64,000 nt of DNA, taken from the NCBI GenBank assembly GCA_027563935.2, contig CM050449.1:72878556-72942555 (forward strand). Direction: 5' to 3'. Origin of the DNA: Costus lasius. Taxonomy: Eukaryota; Streptophyta; Magnoliopsida; Zingiberales; Costaceae. Below are positions 1 through 13,200 of the stretch, in pieces. Position 1 is the first letter of the stretch, and every line of letters starts with the position of its first letter. The notes below the pieces were generated by a model. It was not told where the DNA came from, ran no database searches, and worked only from the letters and a program-made list of their open reading frames with translations. The position numbers were made by a program, and so were the translations under genes.

Positions 1-1098
1 GAAGCATGGAGACTATCTCCGGTAGTGATTTTCATACAAAAGCTTTGTTTGGAGGAGAGGAAGACACCACAGAAGTTTCAGAGCGTTTGGAGTCCGATCG
101 GAGGAGAAACCAACAAAACAGCGGTGACAATGCTGTTCATCGAAGCAAATTACGGCTGTAAACTCTTTTACAGCCATGGTGTAAAGTTGTTCCTCCTTTC
201 TTTTCATTTTCTGATCACTCTAAGACTATGATTCATTGTATTTCTTCCTCCATGCTAGCTTAATCTTACATTGGGACATGGGGCGTAATCCCTTTGATTT
301 TTAATGATTAGATACTTTTTATTTCGTCAAGATAATTTTGCCATGATAATTTTACCTATATGATTATTGTTCTAAGTTTCTCCTTAGTTTACTTTTTGTC
401 ATCATGAATAGAGTTCTTGCATTAAGGACCGAAAGGTGACATGCTTGAGAACTGGAACCCTAAAATTGATTAATAGGAACTCACCGTAAGAAATTAGGTT
501 AAGTTCTTATTTCTTTATTTTAGATGACTAATTGCCTTGATGATGATTATGAACCTATGATTAAGTTAGTGTGTCAAACATGGAGATCTTGCACGAAAGT
601 GAGGATCGGAACGTTGGAGAACCATAGGTAGAACTTGTGTTGAGTCTCGGATGCACGAAAGTGATCCTTGAGATTCCGCTTGAGACAATCAACCTAGAAT
701 TCGGATGCACGAAAGTGATCTTGAGTTCTTTGATTGATGATTTACTTATCATCAGCTTGAGATAAATCTTGAGCGAAAGCGAGGATTTGTCTCTGCATGG
801 TTGTCTGCACGAAAGTGAGATAATCCCCTTATGAAGTAAATTAAGTCTTTATCAAATTAGAATTTGATTGATGAACATCCTTATATATCTAGTCATGAAA
901 ATCAAGGTGGATGAAACCCTACTCCCAATTTATCTCTCTGATTATCTTTCATGTTCTCTCCATATTGTTCACTTGCATCATATTCGGTTTACTTAGCTAG
1001 CGAGAATACAACTATTCGGTACTTAACAATAAGGTCTCTGTGGTTTGATATATTTCTTTATTACTTCGATAATTCCGTGCACTTGCGGAAACCTATCA
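1..1098 (+). repeat. Element Z: 5' LTR, left end cut by window
   Basis: The segment ends in CTATCA six bases before a tRNA-Asp type primer site, which fixes the LTR end at 1098. It holds a short array of GCACGAAAGTGA units (591-820) and a TTACGGC/GCCGTAA-type dyad near 144-186 that also occurs in the far LTR copy at about 34 kb. A TATATA stretch near 880 could be a TATA box. The LTR start lies outside the window. AT-rich composition and the following primer site fit Athila/Tat elements. Confidence 0.75.
591..820 (+). repeat. Degenerate GCACGAAAGTGA repeat cluster in Z LTR
   Basis: Five spaced copies of a 12-14 base unit, GCACGAAAGTGA or the variant GAGCGAAAGCGA, start near 591, 653, 707, 771 and 807. 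Spacing is irregular (36-64 bases), so this is a dispersed short-motif cluster rather than a strict tandem array. It lies in the LTR part just before the primer site, probably transcribed as R/U5. No function is known to me. Confidence 0.7.
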
Positions 1099-1104
1099 AG
1101 TTTT

Positions 1105-1122
1105 TGGCGCCGTTGCCGGGGA
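1105..1122 (+). promoter_or_regulatory. Z primer-binding site (tRNA-Asp)
   Basis: TGGCGCCGTTGCCGGGGA is complementary to the 3' end of plant tRNA-Asp and is the standard minus-strand primer site of Athila/Tat gypsy elements. It lies six bases after the LTR end, the usual spacing in that group. This is the main evidence for the class of element Z. Confidence 0.9.
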
Positions 1123-1318
1123 CCTTAGTTTTGTTAATATCAAAATAATTGTTAGTATTACTATTCTAAGTTTTATTTATTTTAGATTTAACTTTGTTTT
1201 TTTCTTTTTGCAGGTTTTAGATTTTCACAGCTGTGACAGAACTGAGAATTTCTGAAATTTGTGAATTTACTTGTGTTTTAGATTTTCTATTAGATATTCT
1301 GAAAAAATAAATTAATTT

Positions 1319-2612
1319 TTGATTGATTGGTGTTGGATTATCTCTCTGTTTTTGATAGATTTGATAAATATGTCTTTTCATCACAGTTCATGGGCTTCTG
1401 AAAGAGGTAAGGTATACATGCAACAAAGTGAGCATAAAGATTATTCACAGATGACTCTTGCAGAAATAGCGAAATTACACTCTTATTTTGTTACATGTAA
1501 TATTTGTAAGTCTTCTGATCATTATACTTTTGATTGCAAATTTTTAATGCCTAAAAATTCTAATTCTTCATGTTACCTAGATGATCATTATGATTCTAGT
1601 TGGAAAAATCAAACTTCTTTTTATTATGATTGCTCTGATCATGTTTCTGTGCCATGCTTTGAGGATACTGAAAAATCTAGCTAAGAGACTATGTTAGAAA
1701 GATTTATAGCTGATCAAGAAAAATTCATGTCAAATCAAAACCAACTCATAACAAATAGAAGTAAAAAATTTGAAGATCTTAAGAAGATGACTAGTCAACT
1801 TGCTTCTCGGGTAGAATCTTTGAATGCTAATACTGAATTGCTAGAAACCCAGATTGCACAACAAGCATGTTTATTTGATTTTGAAGCTGAAAAGATTGAT
1901 TTAGAAAATTGACACTGTGATCATGATTGTTTTGAGATTGAGCCTTATGTGAATATTAATGAATCACCTTTAGATGTTGATTGTTGTGATATTGATTTAT
2001 CTAATAATTTATTTGAAGAAAAAGTTGAGGAAATTAAAATTCAAAAAACCTCTTTTGATGACATTGATGCTTTTGATGATATATCATTCATGGTTAATTC
2101 TGATGAGTTTGAAAATTGTGATATTCATGTACATCAATCTGATTTGGGTGAAAATTTTGAAATTGATGAACCCCACTGTGATCTTGGTGATATTGTTGAA
2201 ATTTATGATAAAACTTTTGAGGCTAACTCTGATTCTATTGTAAACATTGATAAATCTTATTTCTGATATGATTCTAATTTTGACTCTTCTGATGATGAAT
2301 TATTTGTGGGGAGGCATGAGAAAATTGATTTTGTAGAGTCTCATCTTGATTTTGATGATGATTTTGAAATTGTTAAATTATTCGATGATGTACATGAGGA
2401 ATTTGAAAAGGATTTGAATTTTATAAATATGAATGAATCTCACTCTGATGTTTTGCCCATATCTACTATTCACTCTTCTGATTTTATTGAAAATTTTTGT
2501 TTTATTGAGGAATCCAATGAAAGACATAAAAAATATTTTGATGATCCAATGTTTGATTCTTTTAATCAAAGTCCTTTTCTTATTGCTATTGAAAATATTA
2601 ATTTGAAGAAAG
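1319..2612 (+). pseudogene. Z gag-like acidic ORF, first part, broken
   Basis: One reading frame runs through the whole stretch and is interrupted by three stops: TAA at 1682-1684, TGA at 1910-1912 and TGA at 2264-2266. A leader of about 200 bases precedes it. The first part has a CX2CX4HX4C zinc knuckle (1496-1537). The second (1691-1912) is a predicted coiled coil rich in Gln, Asn and Glu, resembling the end of Athila/Tat gag proteins. The rest is very acidic, rich in Asp, Glu, Phe and Ile, and matches no domain I know. No protease, reverse transcriptase or integrase follows, so Z was probably non-autonomous. Copia A interrupts the frame at 2612; once A and one duplication copy are ignored, the frame continues to 20971. 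The ATG at 1319 is tentative. Confidence 0.65.
2608..2612. repeat. Target-site duplication of A, left copy
   Basis: GAAAG directly precedes the TGTTGGGG start of the left LTR. The same five bases follow the right LTR at 20743-20747. Five base pairs is the usual duplication length for Ty1/copia insertions. Confidence 0.95.
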
Positions 2613-4267
2613 TGTTGGGGTATGCCCTTAAGGCTAATGTTTGAGGCCTTTGGGATGATTTCAGTATCATGTATAAACTATGTATAAGTTTATAAAGGCA
2701 ATGGTTGTTATTCAGGTTGTTACATTATCTGCTGCTGTTATGTATACTTCTGAATAATGTCTCAATGGTGTTCAGCTTGGCTGACATTAGCAATGTCCTT
2801 AGTCGAGATATCTTGGTGAACATGAGACAACCTTGATATGATTGAGACTAATATGTGTTCTAATCTTATAGGGTGCTTCGAGCATGGAATAAGATGTAGA
2901 CACATAAGTGCATTGGATGTACTGGACAGACCCTACTTAGGATATTCAATTGTTTGTCACAATGTGAATAATCCTTATATGCAAGCAAGTGGCATATTTC
3001 CTCTGACTTGAGATCGCTTGTGTTTCTAAATGATGATTGGCATTGTCTTGAGGTAATTCAATATCATTTGAAATATAATGGTTATAGATTATCTTGGATA
3101 ATGAGCATGAGTCATGTTAGGACACTAGTGATAGATATAGGATTGCCTCTCCTTGTTGGAGTGTGATGTTCTAAAGGGGCCCCCTGGATGAGATGATTGA
3201 GAAAGTGTATGGCCATACCCAGATGACTATGTTCATCTGATCTAATCATTTTCATCATATTGGAATTACAGGCTTGACACGCTTGTCCAATGAGAACGTC
3301 CAGTGGCAAAGGAAACATGTTTGTCAAGTGAATTGGATTCACACTTGTGCTATGGTTTGGGTGTAGTCTTGGAAGACTCTTTCCTTCATATCGGGAGACA
3401 GTGATGTGTTGCTAGATACCCCTCTCTGATCGTGATAACGTAAGTTATCGTTACCGACATTGAAGGAAACCCTTAGGGTCGCACAATTTGATGATATGGC
3501 TTACTTATGTCAGATCGTGTGGACTGAATGGTTTTGGTTCAGTTTAAAGGAGTTTAAACTCTGATTGGAAGTGAGATCTGGTCTGATCATGTTTGATTGA
3601 TTAGGGCTTGAGATCGGTAAGCTTCGATCGAGAGAATTGATACTTGATCGATGAAATCAAGGGCATCAAAAGATGTGTGGTTAGATTTTGAGCCATTTGG
3701 TTCAATTAGATCTAGACCATGGCTTGGTTCGATTTGGTCTTTGAACCAAAGTGAATTGAACCGGTTCACATGTTGAACGCATGGTTCAAGTGAGAGGAGT
3801 TTTTCGGTTGGTTCATTAACGCATGAACGCATGGGTTATGGCTTACTATATTTGGAAGTCATGAATTCTAATTAGAAACCCCCCACGTAACCGAAGAAAC
3901 ACGTCCCTCTCTTGCCTCTTCTCCTCGTGTGTGTCTCGCCTCCACGAGGGTGAAAGTTTTGTTCGACCAGCCAAGAAGACATCTCATCTCCTTCACGCGA
4001 AAGGGATACCTTGGAGATCTTTGCTAGCACAAAGAACACAAGGGAGGAAGCCATCGCCATCTTGTGTGTGACTACTTTGGAGGAGAGCCGCTCGCTCTCT
4101 TACATCTTCCAAGTCGCCATCCAAACAATGGCCATGGTAAGATCTTGTCTTGATCTATGCAAGCTTTAAAGTTAATCATATGTTCATATTATACGATCCG
4201 CAAGAAACCCTTGTTTTCGCCCAAGAAGTTTTTTTTATGCGCCTGATCTAGGGTTTCGCCCCCTTCA
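2613..4267 (+). repeat. A 5' LTR (1655 bp)
   Basis: Starts TGTTGGGGTATGCCC and ends CGCCCCCTTCA, two bases before the primer site. It is nearly identical to 19087-20742; I count substitutions in seven places and one extra T in the right copy. It lacks the terminal U5 hairpin seen in the B, E and F LTRs. A weak TATA-like ACTATATTTGG lies near 3843. Confidence 0.95.
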
Positions 4268-4269
4268 AT

Positions 4270-4281
4270 TGGTATCAGAGC
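4270..4281 (+). promoter_or_regulatory. A primer-binding site (tRNA-iMet)
   Basis: TGGTATCAGAGC, complementary to the 3' end of initiator tRNA-Met, begins two bases after the LTR end. This is the standard primer site of plant Ty1/copia elements. Confidence 0.95.
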
Positions 4282-6119
4282 CAAGTTTTGATATGATTCG
4301 TATGATTGCTTATGTTTGTGATCCATGCTTGCGTTTTTAGAGTAGATCTAAACCTTATAGATCATCATGCGAAAATACATGCTAGACATTAGATGTATGT
4401 TTTTACTTAAGTTGCGCATGTATGATATTTGTGTGCGCATGTAAGAGAAGTTTTTATCAAAACTCAATATCTTGCGCGCCCCTCACCTAGATCTCTCTAT
4501 AGCGCCTACTTGAAATACTTAGACGGGTTACTAGGGTTGAAGTCGTCAGTCTAGTCTGGACCCAAAAGCCTGATCAGACCATCTGACAGCCTAGATGGGT
4601 CGGCCAGATAGCACCTATGCGCACGCATACAGGTGGCTATAGGCCGACTGCAGAAGGGCGTGTAGCGATGTCTAATTGAGGCGCCTAGTGAACGATCATG
4701 ATTAAGGCCCGGGGTCACACCCGCCTGCCAGAAATCATGTGGGACGTTCAGCCCTTAAGGCATGCATAGTTGACCACTAGGTCAACACAAGTCAGTTATG
4801 ACTGGGTGCATGCAAGGGAAGTGGGTCTGACTTGGTCTGATGAGTGGATCCCTATTAATGGACCATTGTAAGGTAGTAGGGCACACAAGGAAATAAAATT
4901 GATGCCATGGGGTTTTTCAAAAATTTTATTTTCTGATTGGATCACATGTATGCTTATTTAACCTGATTGGGTGTCTATTTAATCTTATGTGGGCTGCCCT
5001 AATTTGTGTGCTGTGCTGGGGCCTACGTGCCTGGAATTAATTGTAAATTTTTATTGTGATCTATGTATCACACTTTAATTTATAATAATGTACAATTGAC
5101 CTGCGTGTCAATTCATGTCTAGATAGATTAAAATGTAATTTGATCAGACATGAGCACAGAGCACACATGACAGAAGCGCTTTCAGCAAGTGCCTTGATCA
5201 GGTGGGAGGTCTAGAGTTCGACTCTAGCACAGGCGCATGCTACCTGATGGGCGCATTTGAGCTGCAGAGAGGGCTTGGGCCTGGGCTGGGCCAGATAAAG
5301 TGCAAGAGACCCATAAAGAGCTCAAGTGAAGACTTGTGTAAAACTAGGGTTTTTACTTAGGCTTTTATGGGCATTTACCACATAAGATCACTGTGCTTTC
5401 TATTTACTGTTTAAGAAATATTAGCACATGCTTGATTTATTCTTTTGCTATCACCATAGATATTGCATGATAGTAGGAAGATAAAATGGACCGTTAAAAT
5501 CCAACGTCAAATATCAAGCACGAAAGCCTTCTGACGCGAAACCTCACTGTTCTGACTATCGTTGGGGCCGTGTTGTACCCACTCAGTGAGCACGCCCATC
5601 TATCTTCAGACGGTGTGTGATTACACCTGCGTGTTACAGAGAAGGGATTTATCGCTTCTCGTTGCTCAGCATAGCACGTGGTGGTCCAGGGAGTAGGTCA
5701 GGTCAGCTTGACCATGTAGGCTACATATTGAGCATATGTTAGCTATATGGAGGCAGCCATCTGTGGAATCAGAGACTGTGTTGTACCAACTCAGTTGACA
5801 CAGTCTGCTGGATTGCCCAGATGAAGGGGAATCGCACGGGTTGGCGATTGGCATGGATAGCCTACCAGTGATTAGTGCTTGAACTCTCTGTGCATCTTAT
5901 CTCGCCTGAGCGGGACGCGGAGACCAAGTATGAAATCTGGATCCCATCTCACTAAAAGGGGTTTTACTCTTTCGGACTGTTTTATTGGATTTTTCAGTCA
6001 GATAAAATAGTGAGAAAAGAATCATTCTTAAGTCCTGGATTGATTCTAACATAGATACTGACCTTGTTGTTCTTGCAATGTTGTAGATTCCTGCAGCAAC
6101 GAACACCACAGGGCTCAAT
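4282..6119 (+). other. A long untranslated leader
   Basis: About 1.84 kb between primer site and gag with no long ORF. It is collinear with the leaders of B (8396-10203) and E (minus strand, 45957-47796), so a long leader is a family trait. It probably carries packaging and translation signals, but I can point to no specific element. Short ORFs here are not conserved between copies. Confidence 0.8.
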
Positions 6120-6710
6120 TTGCGATCCATACTGGAAAAGGAGAAGTTTGCTGGGCCAAACTTCTCAGACTGGTACCGACAGCTTAAGATTGTTCTTAAG
6201 GCTGAGAGGAAACTGTATGTCCTTGAGACGGCAATACTTGCTCAACCCGCTGCGAACGCCGCAAGGGCGGTTCGGGATGCTTATGAGAAGCACGTCAGTG
6301 ATAGTACTGATGTCGCTTGCCTTATGCTTGCGTCAATGACGCCAGAGCTCCAGCGTCAGCATGAGGATTTATCTGCTATTGATATTATAGCAAATCTCAA
6401 GATGCTGTATGCTGCACAGGCAAGGACTGAACGCTATAACTTGACGAAACTTTTCTTTCAGAGCAAACTGACTGAAGAGAGTCCAGTGGGAGCTCACGTA
6501 CTCAAGATGATTGGGTACAAGGAGGCTCTAGAGAAACTGGGACACACCATCAATCAGGAACTTGTTGTAGACATTATCCTGCAGTCTCTCCCGGCCTCTT
6601 TTGATCCGTTCATTATTAATTTTAATATGAACAAGATCGATTGTACTCCGGCAGAGTTACTGAACATGCTCTGTACCACAGAGCAGACTCTTGAGAAGGG
6701 AAAGCCTTCC
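6120..6710 (+). pseudogene. gag: A gag, N-terminal part, start codon lost
   Basis: Encodes the Ty1/copia capsid region (UBN2-type gag) and aligns with the first roughly 197 residues of the B gag at 10204. The place of the B start codon reads ACA GGG here, so the copy has no ATG at the expected start; the frame opens on TTG. The frame is open until element B interrupts it at 6711. The gag would package element RNA in cytoplasmic virus-like particles. After B the same frame resumes at 15782, in phase once B and one CTTCC copy are left out. Confidence 0.85.
6706..6710. repeat. Target-site duplication of B, left copy
   Basis: CTTCC precedes the left end of B and is repeated at 15777-15781 right after its right LTR. 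Both copies lie in the gag of element A, proving that B inserted into A. Confidence 0.95.
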
Positions 6711-8381
6711 TATTAGGGTATGCCCTTAAGGCTAATGTTTGAGGCCTTGGGATTGTAACAGTATCATGTATAAACTCTTATGTTTATAAAGGCAATGGTT
6801 GTTATTCAGGTTGTTACATTGTCTGCTGCAATGAGCGTACTTCTGAATAATGTCTCTATGATGTTCTGCTAGGCTGACATGCAGTAAAGTCCTTAGTCGA
6901 GATATCTTGGTGAACATGAGACAGCCCTGATATGATTGAGACTAATATGTATTCTAATCTTATAGGATGCTTCGAGCATGGAATAAGATGTAGACTCATG
7001 GGTACATTGGATGTACTGGACAGACCCTACTAGGTTATTCAATTGCTTGTCACAATGTGAATAATCCTTGATTGCAACAAGTGGCACATGTCCTCTGACT
7101 TGAGATCACTTGTGTTTCTAAATGATGATTGTCATTGTTTTGAGGTAGTTCAATATCATTTGAAACATAATGGTTATAGACTATCTTGGATGGTGAGCTT
7201 GAGTCATGTTAGGTCACTAGTGATAGATATAGGATTGCCGTCTCCTTCATTGGAGTGTGATGTTCTAAAGGGGCCCCCTGGATGAAATGATTGAGAAAGT
7301 GTATGGCCATACCCAGATGACTATGTTCATCTGATCTAATCATGCTCATCATATTGGAGTTACAAGCTTGACAGGCTTGTCCAATAAAGAACATCCAGTG
7401 GCAAAGGAATCATGTATGCCTACTGAGTTGATTCACACTTGTGCTGTTGTTTGGGTGTAGTCTTGGAAGACTCTTTCCTTTATATCGGGAGACAGTGATG
7501 TGTTGCTAGATACCCCTCTCTGATCGTGATAACGTAAGTTATCGTTACCGACATTTAAAGGAAACCCTCAGGGTCGCACAATTTGATGATATGGCTTACT
7601 TAAGTCAGATCGTGTGGACTGAATTGTTTTGGGTTCAGTTTAAAGGGAATTAATCTCTGATTGTGAGTGAGATCTGGTCTAATCATGTTTGATTGATTAG
7701 AGCTTGAGATCGGTAAGCTTCGATCGAGAGATTGGATGCTAGATCAGTGAGATCAGAAGCATCAAGAGATCAACGGTTAGATCTGGAGCCTTAGGGTTTA
7801 ATTGAGATCTAGACTGGATTGCTTGGGTTAATTGGTCTTGGACCAAACCGAAATGAACCAGCTCATCAAGTGAGCGTGTGGTTCAAATGGAGAGGAGTTT
7901 GCGATTTGGGTAAACCCATGATCGCATGTGAGGGAGTGGATTTCTATTTTTAGAAAGCATGATCACTTACGTGACCACGCCTCATGTTGCTCGCCTCTTC
8001 ACGCCTTTGTCGCCTCTTGTGATTTTGAGAGTTTTTGCATTCTCGTGTGAAAAAGAGTGGACGACAAGAGGAGAAAGTTTTTCGCCAAGCAAGGAGATCA
8101 TCTTCCTTTTTCATACGACAAGAACCTCTTGGAACCTTGCTAGCACAAGGAGCACCAAGGGAGTAGGCGGCTTCTTCATCTTGTGTGCGCATCCTCTGGA
8201 GGAGACCCCTGTCGATCTCTTCTTCCTCGACATCATACAAACAATGGCCATGGTATGATCATTGTTGTTCTAAGTTGATCATATAATACATGCTATGCGA
8301 TCCTAGGAAACCCTAGATTCCGCCCATGCAAATTTATATCTGCGCATGTCTTAGGGTTTCGCCCCCTTGTGGGGACTTTCA
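6711..8381 (+). repeat. B 5' LTR (1671 bp)
   Basis: Begins TATTAGGG where the right copy begins TGTTAGGG, so the terminal TG has become TA. Ends CCCCCTTGTGGGGACTTTCA. The CCCC/GGGG inverted repeat near the end forms a short hairpin in U5. Aligned without gaps to 14106-15776. Confidence 0.95.
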
Positions 8382-8383
8382 AT

Positions 8384-8395
8384 TGGTATCAGAGC
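8384..8395 (+). promoter_or_regulatory. B primer-binding site (tRNA-iMet)
   Basis: TGGTATCAGAGC lies two bases after the LTR end at 8381, the same spacing as in A. Confidence 0.95.
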
Positions 8396-10203
8396 GCTGT
8401 TTGATGCATGATTTTATGATTGCTTTAGCCTTTTTGTGATCCTTGTATGCTTAGATCTATACATGCGAACTTTCATCTTTAGTTGTTGCATATGCGAAAC
8501 TTGAATATGTTTTGATGGCGCATGTTTGTGTGGCGCATAGTTTGTTTTTCTCAAAACTATATCACTTGCGCGACCTTCACTAGATCTAAGAGGCGCCTGC
8601 TATAAACCCTTAGACGGGTTGATGGGGCTGAAGTCATCCTCTAGGTTAGATCCAATAGTCTGATCAGACCATCTGACAGCCTAGATGGGTCGACCAGATG
8701 GCACCCATGCGCAAGCACGTGGTGGCTATAGGTCGACTGCATCACAGGCGTGTAGCGATGTCTGATTGTGAGACAACTAATGAACGCACATGAGTTAGGC
8801 CCGGGGTCACGCCCGCTTGCCAGACCTCATTGTGGCTGTTCAGCTCTTGGCGCATGCATGGTTGACCTTTTGGTCGACTCAAGTCAGTTAGGACTTGGTG
8901 CATGCAAGGGCAGTGGATCTGACTAGACATGATGAGTGGATCCCTATCAATGGACTGTTGTAAGGTAGTAGGGCACATAAGGAAAATTAAAATTGATGCC
9001 AATGGGGTTTTCGAAATTTTAATTGCTTATGTTGGATCACATGATTTTTGGATGATGCCATGTGCTTGTTTATTTTATCTTATGTGGGTTGCCCTTAATG
9101 TGTGCTGTGCTGGGGCCTGCGAGCCTGGTGAATTGTTGTAAATTAATATTTATCGTGATCTGCGCATCACATTTTATTTAATTTATAAAGTGTAATTGAC
9201 CTGCGTGTCAATTTTGTCTAGATAGATTAATTTGTAAATTTATCAGACAAGAGCACAGAGCACACATGGCAGAGGCGCATGCAGCTTGAGGCTTAACCAG
9301 GTGGGAGGTCCAGGGTTTGACTCTGGGACAGGCGCATTTTCCCTGGTGGGCGCACCTCAGCTGCAATTGGCACTTGGGCCCTAGGTTGGGCCAGATGAGA
9401 AGCAAAAGCCCCATGAGGAAAAGCAAGTGAAGACTTAAGTTAGGTTAAGGTCTTACTTAGGCTTAATGGGCTTTTACCACATAAGATCAGCATGCTTTCT
9501 ATTTATTGCTTATATAATTAGAAATGCATGAGTTTATCTTCTGCTATCACCATAGGAATTGCATGATAGGTAAGAAGATAAAAGACCGTTAAAATCCAAC
9601 GCTAAATATCAAGCACGTAAAGCCTTCTGACGCAAAACCTCACTGTTCTGACTATCGTTGGAGCCGTGTTGTACCCACTCAGTGGGCACGTCCATCTATC
9701 TTCAGACAGTGCGGGATTACACCTGCGTGTTACAGAGAAGGGATTTATCGCTTCTCGTTGCTCAGCATAGCACGTGGTGGTCCAGGGAGTAGGTCAGGTC
9801 AGCTTGACCATGTAGGCTACATACTGAGCATATGTGAGCTATATGGAGGCAGCCATCTGAGGGATCAGAGATTGTGTTGTACCAACTCAGTTGGCACAGT
9901 CTGCTGGATTGCCCAGATGAAGGGGAATCGCACGGGTTGGCGATTGGCAGGAATTGCCTACCAGAAATTAGTGCTTGTACTCTCTGTGCATCTTATCTCG
10001 CCTGAGCGGGACGCGGAGACCAAGTATGAAATCTGGATCCCATCTCACTAAAAGAGTGTTTACTCTTTCGGACTGTTTAATGGATTTTTCAGTCAGATAA
10101 AATAGTGAGAAAAAGAATCATTCTTAAGTCCTGATTGATTCTTAACATTGATACTGACCTTGCTGTTCTTGCATTGTTGTAGATTCCTGTAGCAACGAAC
10201 ACC
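8396..10203 (+). other. B long untranslated leader
   Basis: About 1.8 kb without a conserved ORF, collinear with the leader of A. No specific regulatory element was recognised. Confidence 0.8.
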
Positions 10204-13200
10204 ATGAACTTCAATGTGCGATCCCTACTGGAAAGGGAGAAGTTTTCTGGGCCAAACTTCTTAGACTGGTACGGACACCTTAAGATTGTTCTTAAGGCAG
10301 AGAGGAAACTGTATGTCCTCGAGACGGCGATACCGCCTCAACCCGCTCCGAACGCCGCAAGGGCGGTTCGGGAAGCCTATGAAAAGCATGTCAATGATAG
10401 CATTGATGTCACTTGCCTGATGTTAGCGTCTATGACGCCACCGCTGCAGCGTCAGCATGAGGATATATCTGCTATAGAAATTATAGCAAACCTCAAGATG
10501 CTGTATGCTGCACAGGCAAGGACTGAGCGCTATAACTTGACCAAGCTGTTCTTTCAGAGCAAACTGGCTGAAGGGAGTCCAGTGGGAGCTCATGTGCTCA
10601 AGATGATTGGGCACAAGGAGGCTCTAGAGAAACTGGGACACACCATCAATCAGGAGCTTGCTGTAGACATTATTCTGCAGTCTCTACCGCCTTCTTTCGA
10701 TGCGTTCATTATTAACTTTAATATGAACAAGATCGACTGTACCCCGGCAGAGTTGCTGAATATGCTCTTGACTACAGAGGAAACTCTGAAGGGAAAGCCT
10801 TCATCCTCTGTCTTAATGGTTCCTTCTAGGAACAAGAAGAAGGGGAAGAAGGGAAAAACCCCAGTCAAGAACTACAACAAGGCACTGAAACAAAAGGTTA
10901 AGCGGTCGAAGGAATACAGATGTTTCCACTGTGGCCAGCTGGGTCACTGGAAAAAGGACTGTAAAGCGCTCCAAGGAGACAAGAAGGGAAGCATCGCTTC
11001 TGGCTCAGGTATTTATGTGACTGAGGTCATGTTCTCTTCTTCTATATCATGGGTGTTGGACACTGCATGTGGAGTTCACATTTGTTCAAATGTACAGGAA
11101 CTCAAGAGAAGAAGACAGGTGGGACAGCATGAGGTGGACCTACGAGTTGGAAACGGGGCACGGGTTGCTGCTGTTGCTGTAGGCACTTATTTCATTTCTC
11201 TACCATCTGGGCTTGTATTGGAACTAGACAATTGTTATTTTGTTCCTAGCATTACTAAAAATATTATCTCTATTCCTGCTCTTGTCAGGAAAGGGTTTTC
11301 CTTTGAATGCAATATTTCAAAGTGTGTTTTATCTTTTGATAATATTGTTTATGCCACTGGATCAATTAGCAATGGGTTATTCATGTTGGACATGGAATGT
11401 TCTATACAGCAGATTGATATTAAGAAAGCCAAGTATGCTGATGACAGCACCTTGCTATAGCATAGTCGTTTAGGCCATATTAACAAGAAACGCATTAAGC
11501 GGTTGCATGATCATGGACTGCTGGGATCATTCTCCTATGAGGAGATTGATACATGTAAAGCTTGTTTAATGGGCAAAAAGACGAAGTCACCTTTTCCTAA
11601 TAAAGGTCAAAGGGATTCAGGTTTACTTGACCTTATACACAGTGATGTGTGTGGGCCATTTAGTAAACATGCCAGAGGTGGCTATCAGTACTTCATTACC
11701 TTTACTGATGATTTCAGTAGGTATGGGTATGTCTATTTAATGAGACATAAAAGTGAATCTTTTGACAAGTTCAAAGAGTTCAAGAATGAAGTACAAAATC
11801 AGCTAGGCCGAAATATCAAGACACTTCGTTCTGATCGAGGTGGAGAATACCTAAGTCATGCGTTTACTGACTATCTAAAGGAGTGTGGGATTATCTCACA
11901 GCTCACTCCGCTAGGAACACCGCAATGGAATGGTGTGTCCGAGAGGAGAAATAGAACGTTACTTGATATGGTTCATTTGATGATGAGTCAGGCTACTCTA
12001 CCTTACTCCTTTTGGGGATTTGCACTGGAGACAGCTGCAAAGATACTAAATCGAGTGCCATCCAAGGCAGTTTCAAAGACCCCATATGAATTATGGTATG
12101 GGAAACAGCCTAGCTTGACATTTATCAAGATCTGGGGTTGCGAGGCTTATGTCAAAAAGCTCGCCTCTGGGAAACTAGAGAGCAGATCTGACAAATGCAT
12201 CTTTGTCGGTTACCCTAAGGAAACTAAGGGTTATTATTTCTATGATCCCAAAGAGAACAAGGTATTTGTTGCTCGGACGGGCATTTTTCTTGAGAAGGAG
12301 TTTCTTCTGCAAGAAGCCAGTGGGAGAGAAATAAAGCTGGATGAGAATCCAGAGGAAGGATAAAGTAGTCAAGCACAGTTGGATGAGCCTGAGCCGGTAG
12401 AACAGGTTATTGAACAACCTGAGGCTCAGATATCACGGGAACCGCGAAGATCGGGAAGGATTCATCGACAGCCTGAGCGCTATGACGGAGTCTACATCAT
12501 TGATCATGATGAACCCCTCACTTATGCGGATGCGGTCAGTGGACCGGACTCAGCTAGATGGCTTGAAGCTATGCGAGCCGAGATGGACTCCATGTCAGAT
12601 TACCAAGTTTGGGATTTGGTTGATCCGCCTCCGGGAGTTATCCCTATAGGCTGTAAGTGGATCTTCAAGAAGAAGATTGACATGGATGGTAACGTGGTTA
12701 CCTATAAAGGCAGGCTAGTTGCGAAAGGTTTCAAGCAAATCTACGGGATAGATTATGATGAAACTTTCTCTCCTGTAGCCATGTTTAAGTCTATTCGGAT
12801 TCTTTTCGCGATAGCAGCATATTATGATTATGAGATCTAGCAAATGGATGTGAAGACCGCTTTCCTTAATGGAAAATTGGATGAGGATGTGTATATGACA
12901 CAACCGGAAGGTTTCACTAATCCATCAGATCGTCATAAGATATGCAAGTTAAAGAAGTCCATTTATGGACTTAAACAAGCATCAAGAAGCTGGAATATTC
13001 GTTTTGATGAATCAGTCAGTGAATTTGGTTTCATCAAGAACGAGGATGACCCGTGTGTATATAAGAGGTTTAGTGGGAGCGTGATTACTTTCCTAGTCCT
13101 CTACGTCGATGATATCTTAATCATTGGAAACGATATTCCCGAAATGCATGCGGTAAAAGCATGGTTAAGAAAATGTTTCCAGATGAAAGATTTAGGAGAA

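Noticed and set aside
7950..8258. Overlapping 96-99 codon frames on both strands in the B LTR (also at 15345-15653)
   Set aside because: Present only in the LTR pair, broken in the A, E and F LTRs; no conserved protein.
11055..11070. Protease motif Asp-Thr-Ala instead of Asp-Thr/Ser-Gly in A, B and E
   Set aside because: Asp-Thr-Ala is known in plant copia proteases such as that of Tnt1, so it is not a defect.
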